Positions 8,992 to 17,251 of a stretch of 64,000 nt of DNA are shown here, piece after piece. Both the position numbers and the translations under genes were made by a program. The notes under the pieces are model-generated. The model did not search any database. It was not told where the DNA came from and worked only from the letters and a program-made list of their open reading frames with translations. The stretch comes from Salinimicrobium soli (GTDB taxonomy: Bacteria; Bacteroidota; Bacteroidia; Flavobacteriales; Flavobacteriaceae), in the NCBI RefSeq assembly GCF_048323655.1, contig NZ_JBLUWW010000006.1, forward strand, positions 62,001 through 126,000. The letters are read 5' to 3'. Within the stretch, counting starts at the first letter, position 1; every line of letters starts with the position of its first letter.

Positions 8992-10479
8992 TTAGTTTAA
9001 AGAAAAACTGGTGCCTTCCTTGCCATCCTTTAACTGAATTCCAAGTTCTAATAGCTCATCTCTTATCTTGTCACTCAGGGCGAAATCTTTGTTCGCTCTT
9101 GCTTCTGCTCTTAATCTGATTAGCAGTTCTACAGTGCCGGCCAGTTTATTTCCTGCTTCATCATCGGCTGCTTCTGCTGTATCGACCAGACCGAGTACCT
9201 CAAAAATGAAAGCACTCATGGTACTTTTTAGTTCTGCCAGATCTTCCGCAGTAATAGATGCCTTTCCTTCATTGAGGATATTGATCTGCTTCACTGCCTC
9301 AAACAGCTGTGCGATTAGGATAGGACTGTTGAAGTCGTCGTTCATGGCGTCATAGCATTTCTGCTTCCATGCAGCTACATCAAAGTCAGATCTACTTCCT
9401 GATTCCAATTCATCCAGCAGGTGGTAAGCGTCCATCAGCCTGTTAAAGCCTTTTTCACTGGCTACTAAGGCTTCATTTGAAAAGTCGAGTATGCTTCGGT
9501 AGTGAGCCTGCAGCATAAAGAACCTGGCTACTGTGGGAGCAAAGCCTTTCTCAAGATTCGGATTATCGCCGGTGAAGATCTCGTTAGGCAGGATATTATT
9601 TCCTGTACTTTTGGCCATCTTCTTTCCGTTAAGGGTAAGCATATTGGCGTGCATCCAGTAATGAACAGGATCTTTTCCGGTAGCAGCTTCTCCCTGTGCT
9701 ATCTCACACTCATGGTGTGGAAATTTAAGGTCCATTCCGCCGCCGTGGATGTCAAATTCTTCTCCCAGATATTTGGAACTCATAACAGAGCATTCAAGGT
9801 GCCAGCCCGGGAATCCATCGCTCCAGGGTGAAGGCCATCTCATAATATGCTGTGGTTCTGCCTTTTTCCAAAGGGCAAAATCCTGCGGATTCTTCTTATC
9901 GCTTTGTGCAGCGAGCTCCCTGGTATTAGGGATCATATCTTCCAGTTTCCGGCCGCTCAACCTTCCGTAGTCGTGTGTTTCGTTGAACTTAAGGACATCA
10001 AAGTAAACCGATCCATTGGCTTCGTAGGCATACCCTTTTTCCAGGATCTGCTTTATTATTTCTATCTGTTCAACGATATGACCGGTAGCGGTAGGCTCAA
10101 TGCTCGGTGGCAGATTGTTGAACTTTTGAAGGATATTGTGAAAATCGACCGTGTATTTTTGAACGACCTCCATTGGTTCGATCTGTTCCAGCCGTGCTTT
10201 CTTTGCGATACGGTTTTCTCCGGAATCAGCATCGTTTTCCAGGTGTCCGGCATCAGTAATATTCCGAACATAACGAACTTTATAGCCAAGATGTTTCAGG
10301 TAGCGGAAAACAAGATCAAAAGAGATGAAGGTACGGCAGTTTCCAAGGTGAACCTTGCTGTAAACCGTAGGTCCGCAAACGTACATCCCTACGCGTCCTT
10401 CATTGATTGGTGTAAAAGTCTCTTTTTCTCCCGAAATGGAATTATAAATCTTTAATTCCTGCTGCTGGTAAAGTGCCAT
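8992..10479 (-). CDS. cysS: Cysteine--tRNA ligase
   Basis: Class I aminoacyl-tRNA synthetase that charges tRNA-Cys. The 495-residue product has the N-terminal CGPTVY segment with the HIGH-equivalent HLGN, zinc-ligand regions (GWHLECS and HHECEIAQ), and KMSKS in the form KKMAKSTGN near residue 283. The C-terminal DALR-like helical domain is present. It starts 24 nt after folE and is followed closely by yidD, so it is probably cotranscribed. Confidence 0.97.
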   Translation of the reverse strand: MALYQQQELKIYNSISGEKETFTPINEGRVGMYVCGPTVYSKVHLGNCRTFISFDLVFRYLKHLGYKVRYVRNITDAGHLENDADSGENRIAKKARLEQIEPMEVVQKYTVDFHNILQKFNNLPPSIEPTATGHIVEQIEIIKQILEKGYAYEANGSVYFDVLKFNETHDYGRLSGRKLEDMIPNTRELAAQSDKKNPQDFALWKKAEPQHIMRWPSPWSDGFPGWHLECSVMSSKYLGEEFDIHGGGMDLKFPHHECEIAQGEAATGKDPVHYWMHANMLTLNGKKMAKSTGNNILPNEIFTGDNPNLEKGFAPTVARFFMLQAHYRSILDFSNEALVASEKGFNRLMDAYHLLDELESGSRSDFDVAAWKQKCYDAMNDDFNSPILIAQLFEAVKQINILNEGKASITAEDLAELKSTMSAFIFEVLGLVDTAEAADDEAGNKLAGTVELLIRLRAEARANKDFALSDKIRDELLELGIQLKDGKEGTSFSLN

Positions 10480-10503
10480 AAAGTGAGGTTGTACTGGAGG
10501 TTC

Positions 10504-11181
10504 TTAAAATTCGGTTTCTAAGTTAATATAATCAAGGAAATCTCTTCGCGCTTCCGGATCTTTAAAACGACCACCATATTCACTGGTCACCGTGCTGGAT
10601 TCGATATCCCTGATTCCGCGGCTGTTAACGCACAGGTGCTTAGCGTCAATTACACAGGCCACGTCTTCAGTTCCCAGTACTTCCTGAAGTTCCTTCACGA
10701 TCTGCATAGTCAGCCTCTCCTGTACCTGTGGTCTTTTTGCGTAATAATCAACAATACGGTTCATTTTTGAAAGTCCCACAACGGTACCATTGGAGATGTA
10801 GCCAACGTGAGCCTTTCCAACTATAGGTAAAAGGTGGTGCTCGCAGGTAGAATAAAGGGTAATATTCTTTTCTACCAGCATCTCGCCGTATTTATATTTA
10901 TTCTGAAAAGTGGAAGCCTTAGGTTTCACTTGTGGATGAAGACCTCCAAAGATCTCATTAACAAACATTTTTGCCACCCTTTTCGGAGTGCCTTTGAGGC
11001 TATCATCAGTAAGATCTAAACCAAGAGTGTCCATGATGTTACGGACATTTTCCTGAATGATCTCGATCTTTTCAGCATCTGTTTTATCAAAGGCATCGGG
11101 ACGCATGGGGGTATCAGTGTTCGGACTTACAAAAGCATCACCCATTTCGTCAATGGCCTCGTCTATATTATCTTTTTTCAT
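10504..11181 (-). CDS. folE: GTP cyclohydrolase I
   Basis: Converts GTP to 7,8-dihydroneopterin triphosphate, the entry to folate synthesis. The 225-residue product shows the zinc-site motif CEHHLLP, KMNRIVDYYAKRPQVQERLT, and the second zinc Cys in the CVNSRGI segment. The N-terminal 35 residues are acidic and not conserved. It is the first gene of the folE-cysS-yidD-lgt operon. A TATCTTTG (-7 type) lies on the minus strand at 11225-11232, about 44 nt upstream of the ATG, with no good -33 box. folP of the same pathway is elsewhere in this window. Confidence 0.96.
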   Translation of the reverse strand: MKKDNIDEAIDEMGDAFVSPNTDTPMRPDAFDKTDAEKIEIIQENVRNIMDTLGLDLTDDSLKGTPKRVAKMFVNEIFGGLHPQVKPKASTFQNKYKYGEMLVEKNITLYSTCEHHLLPIVGKAHVGYISNGTVVGLSKMNRIVDYYAKRPQVQERLTMQIVKELQEVLGTEDVACVIDAKHLCVNSRGIRDIESSTVTSEYGGRFKDPEARRDFLDYINLETEF

Positions 11182-11300
11182 TTTTGTTTTTTATGAAATA
11201 TGCAATTCACAATGTTTAGGCTTGCAAAGATACATATTAAAACCCTTTTCTGATAATCAGTAACATCAGCTATTTCTATAGCATCTAAGGTAAACCAAAT

Positions 11301-11326
11301 AAAAAAAAACAGCCCCGAGGGCTGTT
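11301..11326 (-). terminator. Rho-independent terminator after the OmpP1-like gene
   Basis: On the minus strand ACAGCCC, loop TCG and GGGCTGT are followed by nine T. It lies about 20 nt past the stop of the outer-membrane protein gene. Confidence 0.88.
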
Positions 11327-11346
11327 CTATATAAAGTTGATGATCG

Positions 11347-12852
11347 TTAAATTCCGAAGCTAACAGTCAGGGTGAAATTATTGTCTGTCCTGTTGATAAA
11401 GGCACGACCTGTAAGGCCAACCTGGAATAACTGCGGATTAAAGTCCTGTTCTGAGGCATCGTAAGCTGCGTCTATTTTTACATTTCCGAAGTTGTACCCC
11501 ACTCCAAGCGAGTATCCGGTAAGATCTCCAATTGTAGATCCATCACTGTACGGACTTTCTTCAAATCGATATCCACCCCTTAAACTCCAGCCAGCAAGAC
11601 GATACTCTCCACCAATCCTGTAAGAAGAAGCTCCCTGCAGTTCGTTCTCCATCAGGCTATTCTGAAATGCGAATTCCGGATCTCCTTTGGGTTTAAACTT
11701 AGTGGTGGAATAGTCTTTATAGGAGTAATCGAAGCTAATAAGCGCCTGACTTCCGAAGAGATAAGCTAAACTACCAGTGTATGTGGAAGGGGTTTGTAAT
11801 TTGTAATCAGGATAAACATTGATGACATTTGGGTTTACTGCAAGTACTCCGTCATTATTCACGGTTTCGATATACTCCGTAGTTTCCTCAGAAATAGTGT
11901 ACCAGGTAGGAGATTCATAGGCGAGACCTGCTCTCACATTATCATTGATCTTTGCCAGTCCGCCCAGTTGAAAGCTAAAACCGCTACCCAAGGTGCTTAA
12001 GCGGTTCTCAAAATAGATCTCATTGATCCCGCTCCCGGGGTTATTATTGGTTTCGTAAAACGAAGTGAATTTGTCGTAATTAATAAAGTGGGTGTTCAGA
12101 TTTATACCCAGGTACAGGTAGTCCTGAAATTGAGTGGCAAAGTTAAAAGCAAATTTGCCATTCAATCCTGTAGCGGCATAAGAGTATTCCTGGTCAAAAG
12201 TACCCGGAGCGACATTAGAACTATAGGAAGTGCTTGTAAAATCATCTGGATCATCGGCAAGAATCACCTCACTTCTAAGACCCAAAAATGCCTGTTGGGC
12301 GCCAAAGCCTTCATTTTCTCCCAGGTATGAATAAAGTTCTGAAACCGTTTCATCTTCATAAGGAACCAATAGATCCAGAGGTATTCCGTCAGCATAACCA
12401 AGAAAATACCGGTCAATAGATCTTGTGTTCCTACCCATTGCCAGGAAATCATCTTCAAAGCTCGCTGTCTTGTTATAATTGAAACCGAGAGTAAATTTCC
12501 TCCAATCGTTGTTCTCGTTACGGTTATTAAAAACCATTACAGCTCCTACCTGCCCCAGATCAAGATTCGATTCTGAGGTACTCGTAAAGCTGTTCATGAA
12601 GCTAACGTCGTTGTCTGAGTTCTCAATATTGAGAGTAATGGCCGCAGAACTATTCAGAAAAACTGCAGATCCTGCAGGGTTGATATTCAGGGAAGAAAGA
12701 TCTCCACCCAAAGCCCCAAAGGCTCCACTCATAGCACGATAACGAGCTGTTCCATTCAATTCGGTGGTTGAATATTGAACAGCATCTTTTATAGTTTGAG
12801 CCTCCACAGTCATTGAAGCAATGGCTATGAAGGCAAAAAATAATTTTTTCAT
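11347..12852 (-). CDS. Outer membrane protein of the OmpP1/FadL (TodX) type
   Basis: Probable 14-stranded outer-membrane barrel that passes hydrophobic compounds. The 501-residue product has a signal peptide (about 1-18, ending VEAQ) and an N-terminal segment with ARYRAMSGAFGALGGDLSSLNINPAG. This is the Ala/Gly/Asn/Pro-rich 'hatch' typical of FadL relatives in Bacteroidota. Long amphipathic beta stretches follow, and the chain ends in the barrel-type FTLTVSFGI. The substrate is not visible. The gene lies 20 nt downstream of a lipoprotein gene, probably in one operon. Confidence 0.85.
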   Translation of the reverse strand: MKKLFFAFIAIASMTVEAQTIKDAVQYSTTELNGTARYRAMSGAFGALGGDLSSLNINPAGSAVFLNSSAAITLNIENSDNDVSFMNSFTSTSESNLDLGQVGAVMVFNNRNENNDWRKFTLGFNYNKTASFEDDFLAMGRNTRSIDRYFLGYADGIPLDLLVPYEDETVSELYSYLGENEGFGAQQAFLGLRSEVILADDPDDFTSTSYSSNVAPGTFDQEYSYAATGLNGKFAFNFATQFQDYLYLGINLNTHFINYDKFTSFYETNNNPGSGINEIYFENRLSTLGSGFSFQLGGLAKINDNVRAGLAYESPTWYTISEETTEYIETVNNDGVLAVNPNVINVYPDYKLQTPSTYTGSLAYLFGSQALISFDYSYKDYSTTKFKPKGDPEFAFQNSLMENELQGASSYRIGGEYRLAGWSLRGGYRFEESPYSDGSTIGDLTGYSLGVGYNFGNVKIDAAYDASEQDFNPQLFQVGLTGRAFINRTDNNFTLTVSFGI

Positions 12853-12872
12853 CTAATCCCTAATTTTTTTAT

Positions 12873-13931
12873 TTAGTTATTTCCACCTCTTCCGCGGGTC
12901 GATCTTGAAGATCCTCCTCCACTTCTGGTTCCTGAAGATGAGGAACTAGACGAAGAACGGTATGTTCCGCCGCTTCTGGATGTAGATCTGGTTGTTCTTA
13001 CACGAGATCCACTATCACTTCTACGGGAGGTGCTTCTAACGCGTTGCGCATCACGGTTGCTGGATGATCTGTTATAAACAGAGCTTCGGCGAGCAGGTGA
13101 ATCTGAAGAAGATCTAACTCTGGTGGAACGTGTGCTGTAAGTACGGTCATTTGTGTTACGTGCGGCACGAATGTTTCTGGAGTTTGAATACTTCTGGATC
13201 CTGGAGATTCGAGATTGATCGTTTCTGCTATATCCCCTGTAATCGGTATAAGAATTTCTTCTACCGGTATTAAAAGCCAGGTCTCTATGACTGTACCTGT
13301 AGTAAGGATAATAATATCCTGCGGCATAAGGGTAGTATGGGTGGTAGGCGTAACCCCAGCTATTCCAGCCAAAACCAAAACCTATGTTCCATCTCCAGTT
13401 TCCATAATAGCCATAACCGTAATGGTAGGGATATCCGTAGTGACCATATCTGTAGTAAGGATAATTCCAGTATACATCATAAAATCCTATAGAATAAGGG
13501 TAGATGTAAGGATTGTAGAATGGATTGTAAAATCCGTCATTGTAAATATTAATTGAGATCTCATCGGGATCTGTTCCCCAGGCAGCGTTCCCGATCTGGT
13601 AATTCAAACCTTCTTCCTGAGAGTACTCGCCGTTGTAGTTTCCGGAAGAATAACTATCTATATCGGTAAAAATAGCGCCTTCTTCGGGCACGTTTCCAAA
13701 TGCATCAGCTTTTTCAGAAAAAAGCTGTTTGTAGTAGAGAGCATTATCATAGGACTCTTCATAATCATCCCTGTAATCATTAGCACTATAGGCCTCATTG
13801 TCAGAAGAGGAGTATATCCCGTCATTATCATACCCGGCGTACTGGTACGAACTACAGGAAGCTAATAATAAAAGAGCGCTGAATCCCGATATAATGGCTC
13901 TTAAATTTAAAAGCTTGTAGTATCGTTTCAT
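12873..13931 (-). CDS. Tyr-rich lipoprotein with Arg/Ser-rich tail, function unknown
   Basis: A 352-residue predicted lipoprotein: basic N-terminus, hydrophobic stretch, and lipobox LLASC with the Cys near residue 26. A Tyr/Asp/Ser-rich segment comes first. Residues of about 120-215 are dominated by Tyr, Gly, Trp and Pro, and the last about 120 residues are a basic Arg/Ser/Thr-rich low-complexity tail ending in RGRGGNN. I do not recognise a catalytic domain. I chose ATG 13931 because it starts the signal peptide; an upstream in-frame ATG at 13955 adds eight residues that do not fit. It precedes the OmpP1-like gene by 20 nt. Confidence 0.75.
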   Translation of the reverse strand: MKRYYKLLNLRAIISGFSALLLLASCSSYQYAGYDNDGIYSSSDNEAYSANDYRDDYEESYDNALYYKQLFSEKADAFGNVPEEGAIFTDIDSYSSGNYNGEYSQEEGLNYQIGNAAWGTDPDEISINIYNDGFYNPFYNPYIYPYSIGFYDVYWNYPYYRYGHYGYPYHYGYGYYGNWRWNIGFGFGWNSWGYAYHPYYPYAAGYYYPYYRYSHRDLAFNTGRRNSYTDYRGYSRNDQSRISRIQKYSNSRNIRAARNTNDRTYSTRSTRVRSSSDSPARRSSVYNRSSSNRDAQRVRSTSRRSDSGSRVRTTRSTSRSGGTYRSSSSSSSSGTRSGGGSSRSTRGRGGNN

Positions 13932-14030
13932 GGCCTCGATTTTATTATTGAACAAAGTTTAAAAATAGTTAGTTTTGCCCTAACTTTAATTTATTTAACA
14001 AGGTACAACATTTGTGCCAAAAGAAAGTAG

Positions 14031-15509
14031 ATGGCAAAGAACTTAACAACCCGAAAAGAGGATTATTCCAAGTGGTATAACGAGCTGGTAGTCAAAGCAG
14101 ATCTGGCAGAAAATTCAGCGGTTAGAGGCTGTATGGTCATTAAACCTTACGGCTATGCAATATGGGAAAAAATGCAGGCTCAGTTGGATAAAATGTTCAA
14201 GGAAACAGGACATCAAAATGCTTATTTTCCACTTTTTGTTCCCAAAAGCCTTTTCGAAGCTGAAGAAAAGAATGCCGAGGGTTTTGCTAAGGAATGTGCC
14301 ATCGTGACTCACTACCGACTAAAGAACGATCCTGATAATGCAGGAAAGTTGATCGTGGATCCTGAAGCTAAACTGGAAGAGGAACTGGTGGTGAGGCCAA
14401 CTTCAGAAGCTATTATCTGGAACACCTATAAAGGCTGGATCCAATCCTACCGCGACCTTCCTATCCTTGTGAACCAATGGGCAAACGTGGTGAGATGGGA
14501 GATGAGAACACGTCTGTTCCTTAGAACTGCTGAATTCCTTTGGCAGGAAGGGCATACAGCACATGCTACCAAAAAGGAAGCGCTGGCCGAAACTGAACAG
14601 ATGAATAATATCTATGCCGAATTTGCCGAAACCTTTATGGCAATGCCGGTAATAAAAGGAAGAAAGACAGAGAGCGAACGTTTTGCCGGGGCTGAAGATA
14701 CCTATTGTATTGAAGCCATGATGCAGGACGGGAAAGCCTTGCAGGCCGGAACATCCCACTTTTTGGGGCAGAATTTTGCCAAGGCTTTTGATGTTAAGTT
14801 TGCCAGTAAAGAAGGAAATCTGGAACATGTTTGGGCTACTTCATGGGGAGTTTCAACACGTTTAATGGGAGCCTTGATTATGACGCACAGTGATGATAAT
14901 GGATTGGTGCTTCCTCCAAATCTTGCGCCTATTCAGGTTGTGATCGTGCCTATTTACAAAGGAGAAGAACAACTCAACCAGATCTCTGAAGTTGCCAACA
15001 AACTGGCTGCAGATCTTAGAGCAGCTGGAATATCAGTGAAATATGATGACCGCGACACCCAAAAGCCGGGTTGGAAGTTTGCGCAATACGAGTTGCAGGG
15101 AGTGCCGGTGAGAATAGCCATTGGTCCAAAAGATCTAGAAAAAGGATCAGTAGAACTTGCAAGAAGAGATACGCTCAAGAAAGAATTTGTTTCCCAGGCA
15201 GATGTTAAGGAAAAAGTGATCGGGCTAATGACCGAGATCCAGGAGAACCTTTATCAGAGAGCACTTAGCTTCAGAAATGACCATATAACGTCTGTAGATA
15301 CCTTTGAGGAATTCAAGAAGGTGGTCAAAGAAAAGGGAGGATTTATTTCAGCTCACTGGGACGGAACAGCAGAGACTGAAGCTAAGATAAAAGAGCTTAC
15401 AAAAGCTACTATAAGATTGATTCCTTTTAGAGCAGAGAAAGAGGAGGGAAGCTGTGTGTTTACTGGAAAACCTTCGGCTCAAAGAGTGCTTTTCGCGAAG
15501 GCCTATTAA
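14031..15509 (+). CDS. proS: Proline--tRNA ligase, archaeal/eukaryotic type
   Basis: Class II synthetase charging tRNA-Pro. At 492 residues it is the short form without the bacterial editing insertion. Motif 2 (RWEMRTRLFLRTAEFLWQEGHTAH), VRPTSEAI, and the motif 3 region (GVSTRLMGALIM) are visible. The C-terminal zinc-like domain ends in FAKAY, the terminal-Tyr end typical of the archaeal-type enzyme. It is followed by the two tRNA-Glu genes and rpsT on the same strand. Confidence 0.96.
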   Translation: MAKNLTTRKEDYSKWYNELVVKADLAENSAVRGCMVIKPYGYAIWEKMQAQLDKMFKETGHQNAYFPLFVPKSLFEAEEKNAEGFAKECAIVTHYRLKNDPDNAGKLIVDPEAKLEEELVVRPTSEAIIWNTYKGWIQSYRDLPILVNQWANVVRWEMRTRLFLRTAEFLWQEGHTAHATKKEALAETEQMNNIYAEFAETFMAMPVIKGRKTESERFAGAEDTYCIEAMMQDGKALQAGTSHFLGQNFAKAFDVKFASKEGNLEHVWATSWGVSTRLMGALIMTHSDDNGLVLPPNLAPIQVVIVPIYKGEEQLNQISEVANKLAADLRAAGISVKYDDRDTQKPGWKFAQYELQGVPVRIAIGPKDLEKGSVELARRDTLKKEFVSQADVKEKVIGLMTEIQENLYQRALSFRNDHITSVDTFEEFKKVVKEKGGFISAHWDGTAETEAKIKELTKATIRLIPFRAEKEEGSCVFTGKPSAQRVLFAKAY

Positions 15510-15533
15510 AATTTCAAAAAAAATTCGCCAACA

Positions 15534-15564
15534 TTTGCGGCATTGAAAAATAGTTGTATTTTTG
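15534..15564 (+). promoter_or_regulatory. Promoter of the tRNA-Glu genes
   Basis: TTTG at 15534-15537, a 19-nt spacer and TATTTTTG at 15557-15564 match the Bacteroidota housekeeping consensus TTTG-N19-TAnnTTTG. The predicted start near 15571 lies 15 nt before the first tRNA. Confidence 0.75.
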
Positions 15565-15585
15565 CATCCGCATTTGAAAATAAAT

Positions 15586-15657
15586 GGTCCGTTCGTCTAG
15601 GGGTTAGGACGCCAGGTTTTCATCCTGGTAACAGGGGTTCGATTCCCCTACGGACTA
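15586..15657 (+). tRNA. tRNA-Glu (anticodon TTC)
   Basis: A 72-nt cloverleaf. The acceptor arms GGTCCGT and ACGGACT pair with a G-U at the first pair, the discriminator is A, and the D arm is GTC/GAC. The anticodon stem CCAGG/CCTGG carries a TTTTCAT loop (anticodon TTC), and the T arm is AGGGG-TTCGATT-CCCCT. CCA is not encoded. Confidence 0.96.
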
Positions 15658-15701
15658 CGAAAGGTTTGCAAGTCGTGTAAACCATCTTTGAAATAAATTT
15701 T

Positions 15702-15773
15702 GGTCCGTTCGTCTAGGGGTTAGGACGCCAGGTTTTCATCCTGGTAACAGGGGTTCGATTCCCCTACGGACTA
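15702..15773 (+). tRNA. tRNA-Glu (anticodon TTC), second copy
   Basis: Identical in all 72 positions to the copy at 15586-15657, after a 44-nt spacer. It lies 30 nt before rpsT and is probably cotranscribed from the promoter at 15534. Confidence 0.96.
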
Positions 15774-15803
15774 CTATAAAAGAATTAATTTAATATTAGT
15801 GTA

Positions 15804-16052
15804 ATGGCAAATCATAAGTCAGCGTTGAAGAGAATCCGTAGCAATGAGACTAAGCGTCTTAGAAATCGCTACCAGCATAAAACTACCAGGAACGCGATCA
15901 AAAAATTGCGTGAGGCTGATAAGCAGGAGGCAGAGACTTTATTTCCTACAGTAGTTTCTATGATCGATAAGCTTGCAAAACGCAACATTATTCATGATAA
16001 TAAAGCCGCTAACCTGAAATCTGAGTTGGCAAAGCATATCGCTGCGCTTTAA
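15804..16052 (+). CDS. rpsT: 30S ribosomal protein S20
   Basis: Primary binder of 16S rRNA in the 30S subunit. The 82-residue basic helical protein starts MANHKSALKRIRSNETKRLRN, the S20 hallmark, and ends with the LAKHIAAL helix. It directly follows the tRNA-Glu pair and has its own strong terminator. Confidence 0.97.
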   Translation: MANHKSALKRIRSNETKRLRNRYQHKTTRNAIKKLREADKQEAETLFPTVVSMIDKLAKRNIIHDNKAANLKSELAKHIAAL

Positions 16053-16078
16053 TTAGAAATAGTGTTCAATTTATACGG

Positions 16079-16118
16079 ATGCCCCTCGTTTAGGACGAGG
16101 GGCATTTTTGTTTTTTTT
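16079..16118 (+). terminator. Rho-independent terminator after rpsT
   Basis: ATGCCCCTCGT (16079-16089), a 5-nt loop and ACGAGGGGCAT (16095-16105) form a perfect 11-bp stem followed by a long T tract. Confidence 0.93.
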
Positions 16119-16340
16119 TATTTGGATGGGTGAGCTTTCTGCGTTTTAGATTTTGTTAAAAAATTTTAAACTGCTGGAGCTTCTGTCTGATTTTTATTAT
16201 ATTAAATGCATTCGGGAAATTAATTTTTTCTTACCCTACATTTCCCAGGCCCTCCCACATAATTTTTAATTGTTCCAATTTGTGCAGTTCTGTACCTGCT
16301 TTGTTGTGGAAAATATTTTACTAACCAAAAATTTTCCATT

Positions 16341-17171
16341 ATGAGAAATTTTAAGCTAAACTTTAAAAAAGTTTTTATAGTTCTACTGAGCTTTGGTCTG
16401 ATGAACCTTATTACCTCTTGTGAAAAGGAGGGTTTGACAGAAGATGATTTTAATACTCTGGATGCGCGAGTTGAAAAAGAAAAAGCACCTAAATCCAACG
16501 AAGGATTTAAGGCTTTTCATGAAGGCTTTGAAGGAAAAATTAGAGCCTGGGTTGATAATTCAGTTTCTGGTCCAATGGGCTGGTGCGGTACGATTGAACA
16601 AAAACGTGGAAGTGATGGATTGCAGGCTTCTTCGGGGAATTCGTATGCTCTTTTAATGCATGGTGGTTGTAATGACTACTATTCATCAGGTTTTCCAGAC
16701 GGTAGTGGACCCGCAACTTTTGATCCTTCCCTTTGGAGTACAACTTGGCCGCAACATGGGTTTATGCAGCAATTAGATATTTATTTAGATCCTCAAGAGT
16801 TCGAAGAGGGCTTAGCCTTTACTTATTTAAATTCACTTCATTATCCTGCCCTTGCATACCCATTTATTTATGTGGGATTTGATGTTGAAATGAGCGAAGG
16901 CACCCTATATGTTGGTGAGGAGGAAGTGAATACTGCTGGATGGTATACTTTCAAGTATACTTTCACAAGTAATGAAGAGGGCTATGCGGTTGCAGTCTTC
17001 GAACTTCTTGATCAGATGGGGGTAGTTCTGGAATCCAGTTCTCAAACTCTTGATGTAATGGCAAGTGAACTAGGAAGTGGTTATGTCTGGTTTGAAAGTA
17101 TTCAAGAAGGAGTGAAACTTCCAATTGATGAACATTATCTGAGCCCGGCCAATAGTTCGAACGCTCATTAG
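16341..17171 (+). CDS. Predicted lipoprotein of unknown function
   Basis: A 276-residue product with a lysine-rich start, a hydrophobic stretch and lipobox LITSC (Cys near residue 29), so probably an exported lipoprotein. The mature part is acidic and rich in Gly, Trp, Tyr and Ser. It has paired Cys (GWCGT and GGCND segments) and a predicted beta-rich fold, with no motif I recognise. It stands alone between the rpsT terminator and the terminator shared with rho. Binding or adhesion is possible but nothing shows it directly. Confidence 0.65.
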   Translation: MRNFKLNFKKVFIVLLSFGLMNLITSCEKEGLTEDDFNTLDARVEKEKAPKSNEGFKAFHEGFEGKIRAWVDNSVSGPMGWCGTIEQKRGSDGLQASSGNSYALLMHGGCNDYYSSGFPDGSGPATFDPSLWSTTWPQHGFMQQLDIYLDPQEFEEGLAFTYLNSLHYPALAYPFIYVGFDVEMSEGTLYVGEEEVNTAGWYTFKYTFTSNEEGYAVAVFELLDQMGVVLESSSQTLDVMASELGSGYVWFESIQEGVKLPIDEHYLSPANSSNAH

Positions 17172-17198
17172 AAATACGATAGAGAATTAAGAGCATAA

Positions 17199-17232
17199 AA
17201 AAATCCGGTACTCGAAAGAGCACCGGATTTTG
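17199..17232. terminator. Bidirectional terminator between the lipoprotein gene and rho
   Basis: AAATCCGGTACTC (17201-17213), loop GAAA and GAGCACCGGATTT (17218-17230) pair with a single mismatch and are flanked by A and T runs. It can serve the plus-strand lipoprotein gene and the minus-strand rho. Confidence 0.85.
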
Positions 17233-17251
17233 TCATATTTGGAGGGTATCC

